Origin: Saccharothrix sp. NRRL B-16348
GTDB taxonomy: Bacteria; Actinomycetota; Actinomycetes; Mycobacteriales; Pseudonocardiaceae
DNA length: 64,000 bases
Assembly (NCBI RefSeq): GCF_001280085.1
Contig: NZ_LGED01000243.1
Location: 1-64,000 of the forward strand
Direction of reading: 5' to 3'
The translations under genes and the position numbers were made by a program. The number at the start of each line of letters is the position of its first letter. The stretch's first letter is position 1. The notes beneath the pieces were generated by a model. The model saw only the letters and a program-made list of their open reading frames with translations, had not been told where the DNA came from and did not search any database. Positions 54,002-63,504 of this stretch are shown here, in pieces.

Positions 54002-56800
54002 GTGTCCGAGCTGAAGCCGCTGAACCCGACCGAGCAGGATGCGCTGGTCAAGCAGATCGGCCTGACGCTGATGCGGGCCGCGCCGGAGGAGTGGCGGCAC
54101 GTGACCGCGGAGTACCGCGCGACCGGCCGGTACTTCGAGCTGGCCGCCGAGGTGCGCACCGCCGACGGCGCCCTGCGCGCCTGGTCGCCGCCCCAGGAGG
54201 TGGCCGGGCTGTTCTCGCGGCTGCGCGCGGGCATGTACCGGGACGGCCGGGGCAGCTGGTCCAACGCCCGCTACCAGCTGGACCACCCGTCCAGCTACAA
54301 CCTGGACTTCGACCGCGCCGAGCCGTCCTGGACCACCCCACCGCCGCCGCAGGCGTACCTGGACGAGATGCGGTTCTTCCCGCGCACCGACGAGAACGTG
54401 CCGGACTGGCTGCGCCGCCGGCTCCAGCAGGCGCCGCCGCCCCCACCCCCACCCGCTGACCAGGCGCCGCCGCGCGCGTTCCGCACGGCCAGGGTGTTCG
54501 ACGGCGCCGGTCCCGGTGGTCGACCGTCGGTGAGCCGGCCGCCGGTCGCCGAGACCGACCACGACCTGCTGCTGAGCTACCTGGACCGGGCGCCGGTCGC
54601 GGTGATCGGGCGCGGTTTCGACGCCGACGTGCTCAACCCGGACGCGCCGCCGGTGGTGCCGGTGGCGTTCCAGACCGACGGCCACTGGATCTGGCCCGCC
54701 GCGGTCGGCTACTACCTGCGCGCCTACGGCGTGCCGCCGGAGCCGGAGCTGGTCGAGCGGGCCAAGGCGCTGGACTTCGTGCTGCCCGAGGTGACCGAGG
54801 AGGCCCGGGTCGCCGCCGCGGCGAACCTGGGCGCGCCCGCCGCGCCGCAGGGCACCGAGCTGCCGGTGCCCGAACCCGCGCCCGCGCCGGTCGAGCCGCC
54901 CGTCGAGGTGGGCGCCACCGTGGCCGCGCCGCTGCCCGACCTCCTGGTCGACGAGCGGCCCGCCGAGGACGCGGCTGGGCCGGTGGACGTCGAGGAGACC
55001 GCGAACCTCACCGAGCTGAAGCCGGACGTGATCGAGTACGCGCAGGACGGCCCGCCGTACCGGGTGCGGTTCGACGAGGACGGCCCGGTGATCGACGACC
55101 GGTACCGGCGCGAGTCCTACGTGGACGGGATGGACCTGTTCGCGCCCGGCGCCTACGAGCGCGAGCCCGCCGACGCCCCGCGCGAGCTGAACGACACCCA
55201 GACCTGGAACCCGTTCACCGACGAGGAGCCGGAGACCGAGCCCGCGGAAAAGACCACCGAGGTCGAGGCGGTCACCGACGAGCCCGCGCACGACCAGGCA
55301 CCGCACGACCAGCCGCACGGGTCGGGCTACGACCAGCCCTCGTACGACCAGGCGCAGCACGAGCCGACGTACCACGAGCCGGCGTTCGACCCGCAGCAGG
55401 CCGAGCACGAGCCGCGGCCGGTCGAGGAGCAGGCCGCCGAGGTCGACGCGCGGCACTCCGCCGACGAGACCGACGAGGCCGAGGTCACCGCCGAGTTCGA
55501 GGTCGACCAGGCCCGCCTGTACACGCCGGAGCACACCGACGAGCAGGGCTTCGCCGACCGCGTCGAGTCCCGGTTCGAGGAACCCGCCGAGCAGGCGTTC
55601 CGCGACCCGGACGAGCCGCTGTTCGCCGAGCAGTCCGCCGACGACCGCCACGAAGACGGTCACGACGACCGGCACGACGACCACGACCGGCACGAAGATC
55701 ACGACGACCGGCACGAGGAGCCCGAGGCCCGGTTCGCCGAACCCGAAGCCCACGCCGAACCGGCCGAGCAGCCCCAGTTCGCCGAGCAGCCCCAGTTCGC
55801 CGAGCAGCCCCAGTTCGCCGAGCAGCCCCAGTTCGCCGAGCAGCCGCAGTTCGCCGAGCAGGTGCCGCCGCCGTTCGCGGACCAGGCGACCGAGTTCGCC
55901 GAGGCCGTGCAGCCGTTCGACGACGTGACCCCGGCGCCCGCCCCCGTGCCGAGCCTGACGCCGCCACCACCGCCCCCGCCGGTCCAGCCGCCGCCGGTCG
56001 AGCCGCGCCAGGTCACGCCGGACGAGGAGCGGGAGCTGTCCGCCATCCGCCGCGCGCTGGACGACCTCGACGTGCCGCCCGCCGCCTACCGGTTCGGCGA
56101 GCCCGCCGACCGCGCCTGGCTGCTGCGCACCGAGGGCCCGGACTGGGAGGTGTCGTGGTTCGACCACGGGCCGACCAACCCGGTCCGCTTCGACCGGCTG
56201 GAGGACGCCGCCGCGTACCTGACCGGCAAGCTGGTGCTGACCAGTCGGCGGGTGCCGCGCCCGATGCCGCCGCCACCGCCGCCGCAGCGCCCCCGCCCGC
56301 CGATGAACAACGGGTTCCGCGAGGAGCCGCCGCGCCGTCCCGCGCCGCCGCAGCGCCCGCCGGTCGAACCGCCGGTCCAGGCTCAGCAGGGCGCGGCGCA
56401 GCCGGCGGGTGCCACGACGTCCACCCAGGAGCCGAAGCCCCAGCGGTCGTGGCCGATCAACCCGATGAACGGCGAGCCGCCGCTCACCCTGTTCCGGCAC
56501 AAGACGATGATCGAGCTGCCCGCGGGCGTGGAGGTGGACCGCTTCGGCGAGGGCGAGGGCAACCTGGTCTACGCGGCGGGCACCCCGTTCGCGCAGCGCT
56601 CGCTGGTGCCGTCGTGGATCAACCGCCCGTACCACGTGTACCGGCTGCGCCGCCCGGTCGAGGTGCTGACCGGCGTGGCCGTGCCGTGGTTCGAGCAGCC
56701 GGGCGGCGGCACGGCCTACCTGATGCCGAAGACGATCGACGACATGATCGCCGACGGCGTGCTGGTCGAGGTCGCGGGCCAGGAGCCCCCGAGCCACTAG
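54002..56800 (+). CDS. Immunity-like domain fused to a TNT domain, with long acidic linker
   Basis: About 932 aa, paralogue of the previous gene. YezG-like N-terminus (about 5-140; RAAPEEWRHVTAEYRATG, GRGSWSNARYQL, LDEMRFFPRTDENVPDWL), shared middle block (about 183-265; VAFQTDGHWIWPAAVGYYLR), a ~370-residue Glu/Asp/His/Gln/Pro linker with five EQPQFA repeats, a third block (about 673-746) and a C-terminal TNT domain (about 818-920; VEVDRFGEGEGNLVYAAGTPF, PYHVYRLRRP, VPWFEQPGGGTAYLM). The GGGxQ glutamine is Ala. GTG 54002 is 9 nt from GGGGGAAG; ATG 53993 would touch it. It ends convergent with the pentapeptide gene (4-bp overlap). Confidence 0.83.
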   Translation: MSELKPLNPTEQDALVKQIGLTLMRAAPEEWRHVTAEYRATGRYFELAAEVRTADGALRAWSPPQEVAGLFSRLRAGMYRDGRGSWSNARYQLDHPSSYNLDFDRAEPSWTTPPPPQAYLDEMRFFPRTDENVPDWLRRRLQQAPPPPPPPADQAPPRAFRTARVFDGAGPGGRPSVSRPPVAETDHDLLLSYLDRAPVAVIGRGFDADVLNPDAPPVVPVAFQTDGHWIWPAAVGYYLRAYGVPPEPELVERAKALDFVLPEVTEEARVAAAANLGAPAAPQGTELPVPEPAPAPVEPPVEVGATVAAPLPDLLVDERPAEDAAGPVDVEETANLTELKPDVIEYAQDGPPYRVRFDEDGPVIDDRYRRESYVDGMDLFAPGAYEREPADAPRELNDTQTWNPFTDEEPETEPAEKTTEVEAVTDEPAHDQAPHDQPHGSGYDQPSYDQAQHEPTYHEPAFDPQQAEHEPRPVEEQAAEVDARHSADETDEAEVTAEFEVDQARLYTPEHTDEQGFADRVESRFEEPAEQAFRDPDEPLFAEQSADDRHEDGHDDRHDDHDRHEDHDDRHEEPEARFAEPEAHAEPAEQPQFAEQPQFAEQPQFAEQPQFAEQPQFAEQVPPPFADQATEFAEAVQPFDDVTPAPAPVPSLTPPPPPPPVQPPPVEPRQVTPDEERELSAIRRALDDLDVPPAAYRFGEPADRAWLLRTEGPDWEVSWFDHGPTNPVRFDRLEDAAAYLTGKLVLTSRRVPRPMPPPPPPQRPRPPMNNGFREEPPRRPAPPQRPPVEPPVQAQQGAAQPAGATTSTQEPKPQRSWPINPMNGEPPLTLFRHKTMIELPAGVEVDRFGEGEGNLVYAAGTPFAQRSLVPSWINRPYHVYRLRRPVEVLTGVAVPWFEQPGGGTAYLMPKTIDDMIADGVLVEVAGQEPPSH
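55766..55855 (+). repeat. Five tandem 18-bp units inside the 54002 gene
   Basis: Unit GAGCAGCCCCAGTTCGCC, five in a row, four identical and the fifth with one change. Encodes EQPQFA x5. Near identity suggests recent expansion. Confidence 0.9.
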
Positions 56801-57390
56801 CCCACGCGCAACCCGTGCGCCGCGGCGAAGGCGACGGCCGTGTCCAGGTCCACCCGGGCGCCACGCAGGGTGGCCTGGACGAGCCCGTCGGCGTCCAGCC
56901 GCGCGCCGCGCAGGTCCGTGCCCTCCAGCTTGCACCCGCGCAGCCGCGCGCCGGTCAGGTCGGCGTCACGCAGGTCAGCCTCGCGGAGGTCGGCTTCCTG
57001 CAGGTTGGCCTCCCGCAACCGCAACCCGCGCAGTGACGCCTTCCGCAGCACGGCGCCGGACAGCCCGACGAGCGTGAGATCCGTCTCGGTCAACGTGATC
57101 GGCCGCAGCGCGCAGTCCACGAACATGGACCCGAGCCACGAGCACGACGTGAACTCGGCGGAACCCAGCACGGCGCGGGTGAACCGGCAGGAGCGGAACG
57201 CGGTGGCGTTGTGGGTGGACTCGCCCAGGTCGGTCCGGTCGAACGTGCAGTCGGTGAACGTGCACCCCGAGGTCGCCAGCCCGCGCAGGTCGGCCTCGGT
57301 GAAGTCGCACCGGACGAACGACCTGCCTGCCCACTCCTGCCCGTACAAGACCGCGTCGGTGTAGTCCTCGCCGATGATGTCCACTGTCAC
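56797..57390 (-). CDS. Pentapeptide-repeat protein
   Basis: A 197-aa protein with A(D/N)Lxx repeats throughout (LREANLQEADLREADLRDADLTGARLRGCKLEGTDLRGARL), giving a right-handed beta-helix. Family members such as MfpA/Qnr mimic DNA and protect gyrase from quinolones, but most have no known role. No membrane segment. It converges on the fusion gene with a 4-bp overlap and diverges from mdh. Confidence 0.9.
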   Translation of the reverse strand: MTVDIIGEDYTDAVLYGQEWAGRSFVRCDFTEADLRGLATSGCTFTDCTFDRTDLGESTHNATAFRSCRFTRAVLGSAEFTSCSWLGSMFVDCALRPITLTETDLTLVGLSGAVLRKASLRGLRLREANLQEADLREADLRDADLTGARLRGCKLEGTDLRGARLDADGLVQATLRGARVDLDTAVAFAAAHGLRVG

Positions 57391-57476
57391 ACCTTGTCAT
57401 CGTTCGCCAGTTGGTAACCTCCGACCTGCCGGGCAACCCGCCCGGTGCGCGGTCCCGGAGTAGAGACCGCCGCTGA

Positions 57477-58529
<1,053 letters not shown>

Positions 58530-58539
58530 GGCGTACCCC

Positions 58540-58570
58540 ACGGGAGGGCCGCCGCCGGTGGCCCTCCCGT
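58540..58570 (+). terminator. Terminator of mdh
   Basis: Perfect 11-bp stem (58540-58550 with 58560-58570), 9-nt loop, 10 bp after the mdh stop. A TTT triplet follows at 58577-58579. Confidence 0.85.
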
Positions 58571-58584
58571 GGCATGTTTGGGGC

Positions 58585-59394
58585 ATGAACACTTGGCCCG
58601 TGCCGACCCCGAACCTGCCCTCCGACGTGCACCCGGCGCTCGCCGCCACCGCGATCGCCGCGTCGGCCGCCTACGACGGCGCCCGCCGCGAGTTCACCCG
58701 CGTGCAGCTGCGCGAGGAGATCGCCGACGGCGCGGACGGCACGCCCACCATGCGGGTGGACGCGATCGTGGAGGCCGCGATCGCCGAGGCCGCCGCGAAG
58801 GCGGGCGCGAACCTGCTGTCCGAGGAGGCCGGGTTCCTCGACAACGGCTCCGCCGCGACCCTCGTGATCGACCCGGTGGACGGTTCCGCGAACGCCGCCA
58901 TGGGCGTGCCGCTGTCCTGCTTCGCGGGCGCCCTGGTGATCGACGACCAGCCGGTCGAAGCCCTCACGGTCTGGTTCGACACCGGCCGCGCGTGGTCGGC
59001 CCACGCGGGCAGGCCGACGCCCTACCGCACCACCGGCCGCACGGCCCTCAAAGGCGCGTCGATCTGCATGATGCGGCCCAAGCGCGGTACCGAGGACGCG
59101 TGGATGCGGGTGGCCAACCAGGTCGACCGCGTCCGCATCCTGTCCACCACGTGCCTGGAAGCGGTCCTGGTGGCCGAGGGCGCGGTGGACGCGTTCGCCG
59201 ACCCCGGCTCGGACACCCACCGGCTGATGGACCTGATCGCCGCCCTCGTCACCGTGCCCGCCGCCGGGGGAGCGCTGCTCGACCTGCGCGGCCGGCCGCT
59301 GACGTTCGACCTCGACCTGTCCCGGCGCTGGTCGGGCATCGCCGCGGCCACGCCCGCCCTCGCCGACGACCTGATCACCACCATCCTGGGCTGA
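58585..59394 (+). CDS. Inositol monophosphatase-family protein
   Basis: About 269 aa, metal-dependent phosphatase fold. Metal-binding motif DPVDGSANA (about residues 93-101) and SEEAGF are intact, as is the C-terminal DTHRLMDLIAA. Related enzymes remove phosphate from inositol, histidinol or sugar phosphates; the substrate here is open. ATG 58585 (MNTWPVPTPNLPSD) begins just after the mdh terminator; an ATG at 58558 lies inside the hairpin and is unlikely. Confidence 0.87.
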   Translation: MNTWPVPTPNLPSDVHPALAATAIAASAAYDGARREFTRVQLREEIADGADGTPTMRVDAIVEAAIAEAAAKAGANLLSEEAGFLDNGSAATLVIDPVDGSANAAMGVPLSCFAGALVIDDQPVEALTVWFDTGRAWSAHAGRPTPYRTTGRTALKGASICMMRPKRGTEDAWMRVANQVDRVRILSTTCLEAVLVAEGAVDAFADPGSDTHRLMDLIAALVTVPAAGGALLDLRGRPLTFDLDLSRRWSGIAAATPALADDLITTILG

Positions 59395-59419
59395 GACCGT
59401 TCCCAGGTTGCCGTTTCGC

Positions 59420-60325
59420 TCAACCCCGGTACCAGCGGGCGGTCTCCTCGATCGCCTGCTCGTGCGGCGTGACGGGCAACGGGCCGAACGTGGCCTCGAA
59501 CGCGGAGTGGTCCACCACCCACGGCGCGGTCCGCTGGTGGTCCATCTCGCCGGAGCCGCGCAACCGCTTGTCGAACAGCGAACCCACCGTGACGCCCCAC
59601 GCGGGCAGCCGCAGCGGCTTGCGCGCGTTGCCGAGCACCTGCCCGGTCAGCGCCACGAACTCCCGCACGGTCAACGTCTCCGCCGCGGGCGCGTGCCAGA
59701 CCTTGCCGTCCGCCCGCTCGTCGTCGCCGAGCACGATCTGCGCCCGCGCCGTGTCGGCCAGGTAGGCGAACGTGTGCGGCAGGTCCAGCGGCCAGAACCA
59801 CATCGCCGCCTTGCCCGCCGCCATCGGCTTGACCACCAGCTCGCCGGACAGCGAGCCCGTCCCACCAGGCCCGTAGTAGTCCGAGGACCGGCACGTCGCC
59901 ACCGGCACGGACGCCGCCCGCAAGCGCTTGCCCAGCTCGCTGCGCAGCTTCTCCTTCGGGCCCGCGGGCCGTTCCGGCGTGTCCTCGGTCAACGGGCCCG
60001 ACACCGGCCCGTAGGCGTACAGGTTGTCCGCGAAGACGATCTTCGCGCCCACGGCCTCCGCCGCCGCGATCGCGTTCTCCACCATCGTGGGCAGCATCTC
60101 GAGCCAGTTCGAGTAGAACACGTTCGCCGCCATGTGGATCACCGACGCGCCCTCGACCGCCTTCAGCGTCGACGCCCGGTCCATCAGGTCGCCGCGCACG
60201 TCCTCCGCACCCTCCGGAACTCCACCCGAACGTGTGACGGCCCGTACCTCTCTGCCGTCCGCCACCAACTGCCGGGCGACCGCCCACCCGATGCCCCGAC
60301 TCGCTCCCAGCACGACCGCGGTCAT
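59420..60325 (-). CDS. NAD(P)-dependent epimerase/short-chain reductase-like protein
   Basis: A 301-aa extended Rossmann protein. NAD(P) motif VVLGASRGIGWAVARQL at the N-terminus; HMAANVFYSNW and SDYYGPGG follow, with the epimerase pattern. The usual YxxxK is not clear, so the catalytic type is uncertain (atypical SDR). ATG 60325. It diverges from a TetR regulator with a perfect operator between. Confidence 0.88.
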   Translation of the reverse strand: MTAVVLGASRGIGWAVARQLVADGREVRAVTRSGGVPEGAEDVRGDLMDRASTLKAVEGASVIHMAANVFYSNWLEMLPTMVENAIAAAEAVGAKIVFADNLYAYGPVSGPLTEDTPERPAGPKEKLRSELGKRLRAASVPVATCRSSDYYGPGGTGSLSGELVVKPMAAGKAAMWFWPLDLPHTFAYLADTARAQIVLGDDERADGKVWHAPAAETLTVREFVALTGQVLGNARKPLRLPAWGVTVGSLFDKRLRGSGEMDHQRTAPWVVDHSAFEATFGPLPVTPHEQAIEETARWYRG

Positions 60326-60354
60326 GACGCCCCCTCGTATCAGGCTCTCACTGT

Positions 60355-60371
60355 TGTTAGAAGTTCTAACA
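60355..60371. promoter_or_regulatory. Palindromic operator between epimerase and TetR genes
   Basis: TGTTAGAAGTTCTAACA is a perfect 8-1-8 palindrome, 30 bp from the epimerase start and 35 bp from the TetR start. A further half-site TTAGA lies at about 60376. It is the probable TetR binding site. Confidence 0.85.
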
Positions 60372-60406
60372 CAAGTTAGAGTGCCGGTGTCAAGGAGGGC
60401 AGCCGA

Positions 60407-61105
60407 GTGGTCAACGTCCGCCGTGAGCGGTACCGCGAGGAAACGAAGACCGAGGCCAAGCGCATCGCGCTGGAGCAGCTGGCCGAACTGGGGATCGCCG
60501 GCATCTCGGTCAACGCCATCGCCAAGCGCATGGGCGTGACGGGGCCGGCGCTCTACCGGTACTTCAAGGGGCGCGACGACCTGCTCAACGACCTGGTCCG
60601 GGACGCGTGGCACGACCTCGCGGACACCGTGGAGGCTTCGGTGGAGGCGTCGAGCGGCGCGTCACCACCCGATCGGGTGCGTGCGTTCGCCGAGGCGTTC
60701 CGGTCGTGGGCCGTCACCCAACCGCACCGCTACCTGCTGCTGTTCGGCACGCCGCTACCCGGCTACCACGCGCCGCAGGACACGATCCTGACCGCGCACC
60801 GCACCATGAGCGCGCTGCTCGGCGTCCTGCCGCACGAGGGCTCCGCCACGACCGGGCCGTCCACTCTGGACGCCCAGCTCGTGGGGTGGGCGGGCGCGCG
60901 CGGCGAGGGCGACGTGCCCCCCGCCGTGCTGCTCACCGGCGTGCGTGCGTTCACCAGGCTGCACGGCGTGCTCAGCCTGGAGGTCTCGGGCCAGTTCGGG
61001 CCGATGGGGATCGACCCGGCGCTGCTCTACCGCGCCGAGGTCGAGTCCTTGATCCTGGGTGATTCGGGGGTCCGGGGCTCGACCAGGCTGTCGGGGCCGG
61101 GGTAG
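60407..61105 (+). CDS. TetR-family regulator
   Basis: A 232-aa regulator with helix-turn-helix LAELGIAGISVNAIAKRMGVTGPALYRYFKGRDDLL (about residues 25-60) and a C-terminal domain of the WHG type (SGQFGPMGIDPALLYRAEVESLI). GTG 60407 follows AAGGAGGG at about 60392. It likely represses the divergent epimerase gene. Its last 79 bp overlap the antisense DUF1918 gene. Confidence 0.92.
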   Translation: MVNVRRERYREETKTEAKRIALEQLAELGIAGISVNAIAKRMGVTGPALYRYFKGRDDLLNDLVRDAWHDLADTVEASVEASSGASPPDRVRAFAEAFRSWAVTQPHRYLLLFGTPLPGYHAPQDTILTAHRTMSALLGVLPHEGSATTGPSTLDAQLVGWAGARGEGDVPPAVLLTGVRAFTRLHGVLSLEVSGQFGPMGIDPALLYRAEVESLILGDSGVRGSTRLSGPG

Positions 61106-61251
61106 ACCAGCCCTTCGTGACCGTCGGAGAAACGGACCTTGTACGGGGGTGCACCTTCCGGGCCGCGCACTTCGAGGATCTCGCCGACCGTCTCGTCGAG
61201 ACCAACCGCGCGGCTGTGGATGTGCAACCGGTCGCCTACTGTCGCGTGCAT
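61027..61251 (-). CDS. DUF1918-family protein
   Basis: A 74-aa protein with the DUF1918 pattern: MHATVGDRLHIHSRAVG, VGEILEVRGPEGAPPYKVRFSDGHEGLVYPGPDSLVEP. SH3-like small fold; function unknown. ATG 61251 is chosen over one three codons earlier. The 3' 79 bp overlap the TetR gene on the other strand. Confidence 0.88.
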   Translation of the reverse strand: MHATVGDRLHIHSRAVGLDETVGEILEVRGPEGAPPYKVRFSDGHEGLVYPGPDSLVEPRTPESPRIKDSTSAR

Positions 61252-61318
61252 CTGCAACACCTCCGGTGCGTCACAGCGTAGGACTGTTCCGAAGGTACCG
61301 ACAGCCTGACGTTTCCGC

Positions 61319-61714
61319 TCAGGAGCAGGCGCTGGACAGCTTCGCCACCTGGTCCAGCTTCTGCTGCGACCAGGTCGCGATGTTGGCCGGGTTCAGGTCG
61401 TCGACCGTCACCTTGCTCATGGTGTCCGAGACGCCGGTGATGGCGTCCTGGAGCGTCGCGTCGCCCGCCTTCGCGGCGAGCGCGTTCAGCTCCTCGGCCT
61501 TCTTCTGGGTCTCCTCCAGCGCCTTCTGCGGGTCGGTGGCGTCGGGGGTGAAGCCGGCGAGCTTGAGCGCGTCGATGCACAGCTGCGCCTTGTCCGCGGC
61601 CGCGCCGACCTGGTTGGCGGTGTCCGAGGCCTGCTGCACGGCCTCGCAGCCGGAGACCGCGGCGGCGAGTCCCATTGCCAGCAAGAGGGTGGCTACCGGA
61701 CGACCTGCGCGCAT
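61319..61714 (-). CDS. Small secreted lipoprotein
   Basis: A 131-aa protein with signal peptide and lipobox AAAVSGC (Cys23), so probably lipidated on the outer face of the membrane. The mature part is helical and acidic (QKALEETQKKAEELNALAAKAG) with Cys pairs at AQLCIDAL and the C-terminal SSACS. No enzyme motif; function unknown. Confidence 0.85.
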   Translation of the reverse strand: MRAGRPVATLLLAMGLAAAVSGCEAVQQASDTANQVGAAADKAQLCIDALKLAGFTPDATDPQKALEETQKKAEELNALAAKAGDATLQDAITGVSDTMSKVTVDDLNPANIATWSQQKLDQVAKLSSACS

Positions 61715-61753
61715 GAGGTTGCTCCCGTTCTACGTTGACCGTTTCGTCCGACT

Positions 61754-62710
61754 CTACCGACGCGCGTACAACCGACGCACCACGTCGTCGATTTCCGGCT
61801 CGACAACCACCAGGTCGTGCACCTCCGCCCTGGTGGCCACGGCCGCGATCAGCGCCGCCGCCGTGGTCTCGGCCCGGCGGAACGTGAGGTGGTGTCGCAA
61901 CCCGTTCAGCTCGACCCGGGTCGACGTCACGCCGGGCAGCCCGTCCAGCGCCGCGCTCGGCTGCTCCAAGTCGATCACCAGCACCCGTTCCGGCGCGACC
62001 TCGGCCCGCAACTCGTCCAGCGCGCCGTCCGCGAGCACCGTGCCCCGGTCGATCACCACCAACCGGGGGCACAGCCGCTCGATGTCGTCCAAATCGTGCG
62101 TGGTGAGCAAAAGAGTGGTGCCCCGCTGCGTGTTCAGGTCGGCCAGGAACTCCCGCAGGCGCTCCTTAGACTCCAGGTCCAGCCCGATCGTCGGCTCGTC
62201 CAGGACCAGCAGCTCCGGCCCGTGCAACAACGACGCCGTGACCTCGCCCCGCATCCGCTGCCCGAGCGACAACTGCCGAACCGGCGTGTCCAGGAACGGC
62301 CCGAGTTCCAACAGGTCCACGCACTCCCGCAACCGAGCCTCGTAGTCGCCCTTCGGCACCCGGTAGATCGCCCGCAGCAACTCGAAGCTGTCCCGCAACG
62401 GCAGGTCCCACCACAGCTGGCTGCGCTGGCCGAACACCACCCCGATCCGCCGCGCCAACTCCCGCCTGCCCCGCGAGGGCTCCACCCCGCACACCCGGAC
62501 GTGCCCGGACGTTGGCACCAGGATCCCGGTCAGCATCTTGATCGTGGTCGACTTGCCTGCGCCGTTCGGCCCGACGTACCCGACGGCCTCACCGGCCGCC
62601 ACCTCGAACCCGACGGCGTCGACCGCCCGCACCACCCGCTTCTCCCGCCGGAACCGACCGACCTTGGTGGTGACCGTGAACTCGCGACGCAGGTCGCGCA
62701 CTTCAATCAT
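61754..62710 (-). CDS. ABC-2 exporter ATP-binding protein
   Basis: A 318-aa ATPase. Walker A GPNGAGKSTT (about residues 48-57), signature LSLGQRMRGEV, Walker B LLVLDEPTIGLD, H-loop TTHDL. A ~100-aa C-terminal extension follows. It pairs with the two ABC-2 type membrane proteins upstream on this strand (4-bp ATGA overlap). ATG 62710 (MIEVRDLRREF) is chosen; a frame reaches far upstream into the permease gene but is not coding. Cargo unknown. Confidence 0.93.
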   Translation of the reverse strand: MIEVRDLRREFTVTTKVGRFRREKRVVRAVDAVGFEVAAGEAVGYVGPNGAGKSTTIKMLTGILVPTSGHVRVCGVEPSRGRRELARRIGVVFGQRSQLWWDLPLRDSFELLRAIYRVPKGDYEARLRECVDLLELGPFLDTPVRQLSLGQRMRGEVTASLLHGPELLVLDEPTIGLDLESKERLREFLADLNTQRGTTLLLTTHDLDDIERLCPRLVVIDRGTVLADGALDELRAEVAPERVLVIDLEQPSAALDGLPGVTSTRVELNGLRHHLTFRRAETTAAALIAAVATRAEVHDLVVVEPEIDDVVRRLYARR

Positions 62711-63504
62711 GATCCAGTCCCTCGGTAGTGCCGAACGGCCGTCCGCCACACCAGCCCGGCCACCACCGCCGCCGCCACGGCGACCAGCGGCGAGATCCAC
62801 CCCAGCAGAGCGGGCCCGCCCAACGGATCCGGCCGGTCCAGCAGGGCGAGGCTGGGGTAGTAGGCGACGAACGCGCCGGGGATGACGAACGCGAAGAACC
62901 GCCGCAACCAAGGCCCGAAGACCGTGGCGGGGTAAGAGGTGAACGCGCTGCTGCCATAGGTGACCGTGTTGGCGAGCTCCTGGCCGTCCACGACCCAGAA
63001 GCACACGGAGTTGGCCGCCACCCAGACGGACGAGAAGATCACCGCACCGCTGATGGGCGCCACCACGACCAGCACCACCGCCCACACCGACCACGCGATG
63101 TCGTTGTGGCTCAAGGCGTAGCCCAGCGCCCCGAGCCCGGCGGCGATCCTCCCGAGCTTCCGCAGGTGCAGGTCGGACGCCATCATCTGCGCCAACGTGC
63201 CCAGCGGTCGCAACAACAGCACGTCGAACGTTCCCGTGCGGATGTACGTGGGCAGTTCGTCCAACTGCCCCGCCACCATGTCCGCGATCCCGAACGCCGT
63301 GCCCGCGATCGCGTACATCAGCACGACTTCCGAGACCGAGAACCCGCCCAACGCACTCACCCGGTTGAACAGCACCAGGATGATCGCCAACTCGGCGAGC
63401 TGGTTGACCGCCTGCGCAAGGCACTGCAGGACGAATGACGCACGGTAGGACATCTGCCCACGCAACCGCGCACCGACGAGCTTCACGTAAACGCTCTCAG
63501 CCAC
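62707..63504 (-). CDS. ABC-2 family membrane subunit
   Basis: A 265-aa protein with six predicted helices of the ABC2_membrane_6 type (MAESVYVKLVGARLRGQMSYR at the start; YIRTGTFDVLLLRPLGTLAQ in the loop before helix 3). Overlaps the ATPase gene by 4 bp and the partner permease by 8 bp. Confidence 0.9.
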   Translation of the reverse strand: MAESVYVKLVGARLRGQMSYRASFVLQCLAQAVNQLAELAIILVLFNRVSALGGFSVSEVVLMYAIAGTAFGIADMVAGQLDELPTYIRTGTFDVLLLRPLGTLAQMMASDLHLRKLGRIAAGLGALGYALSHNDIAWSVWAVVLVVVAPISGAVIFSSVWVAANSVCFWVVDGQELANTVTYGSSAFTSYPATVFGPWLRRFFAFVIPGAFVAYYPSLALLDRPDPLGGPALLGWISPLVAVAAAVVAGLVWRTAVRHYRGTGS

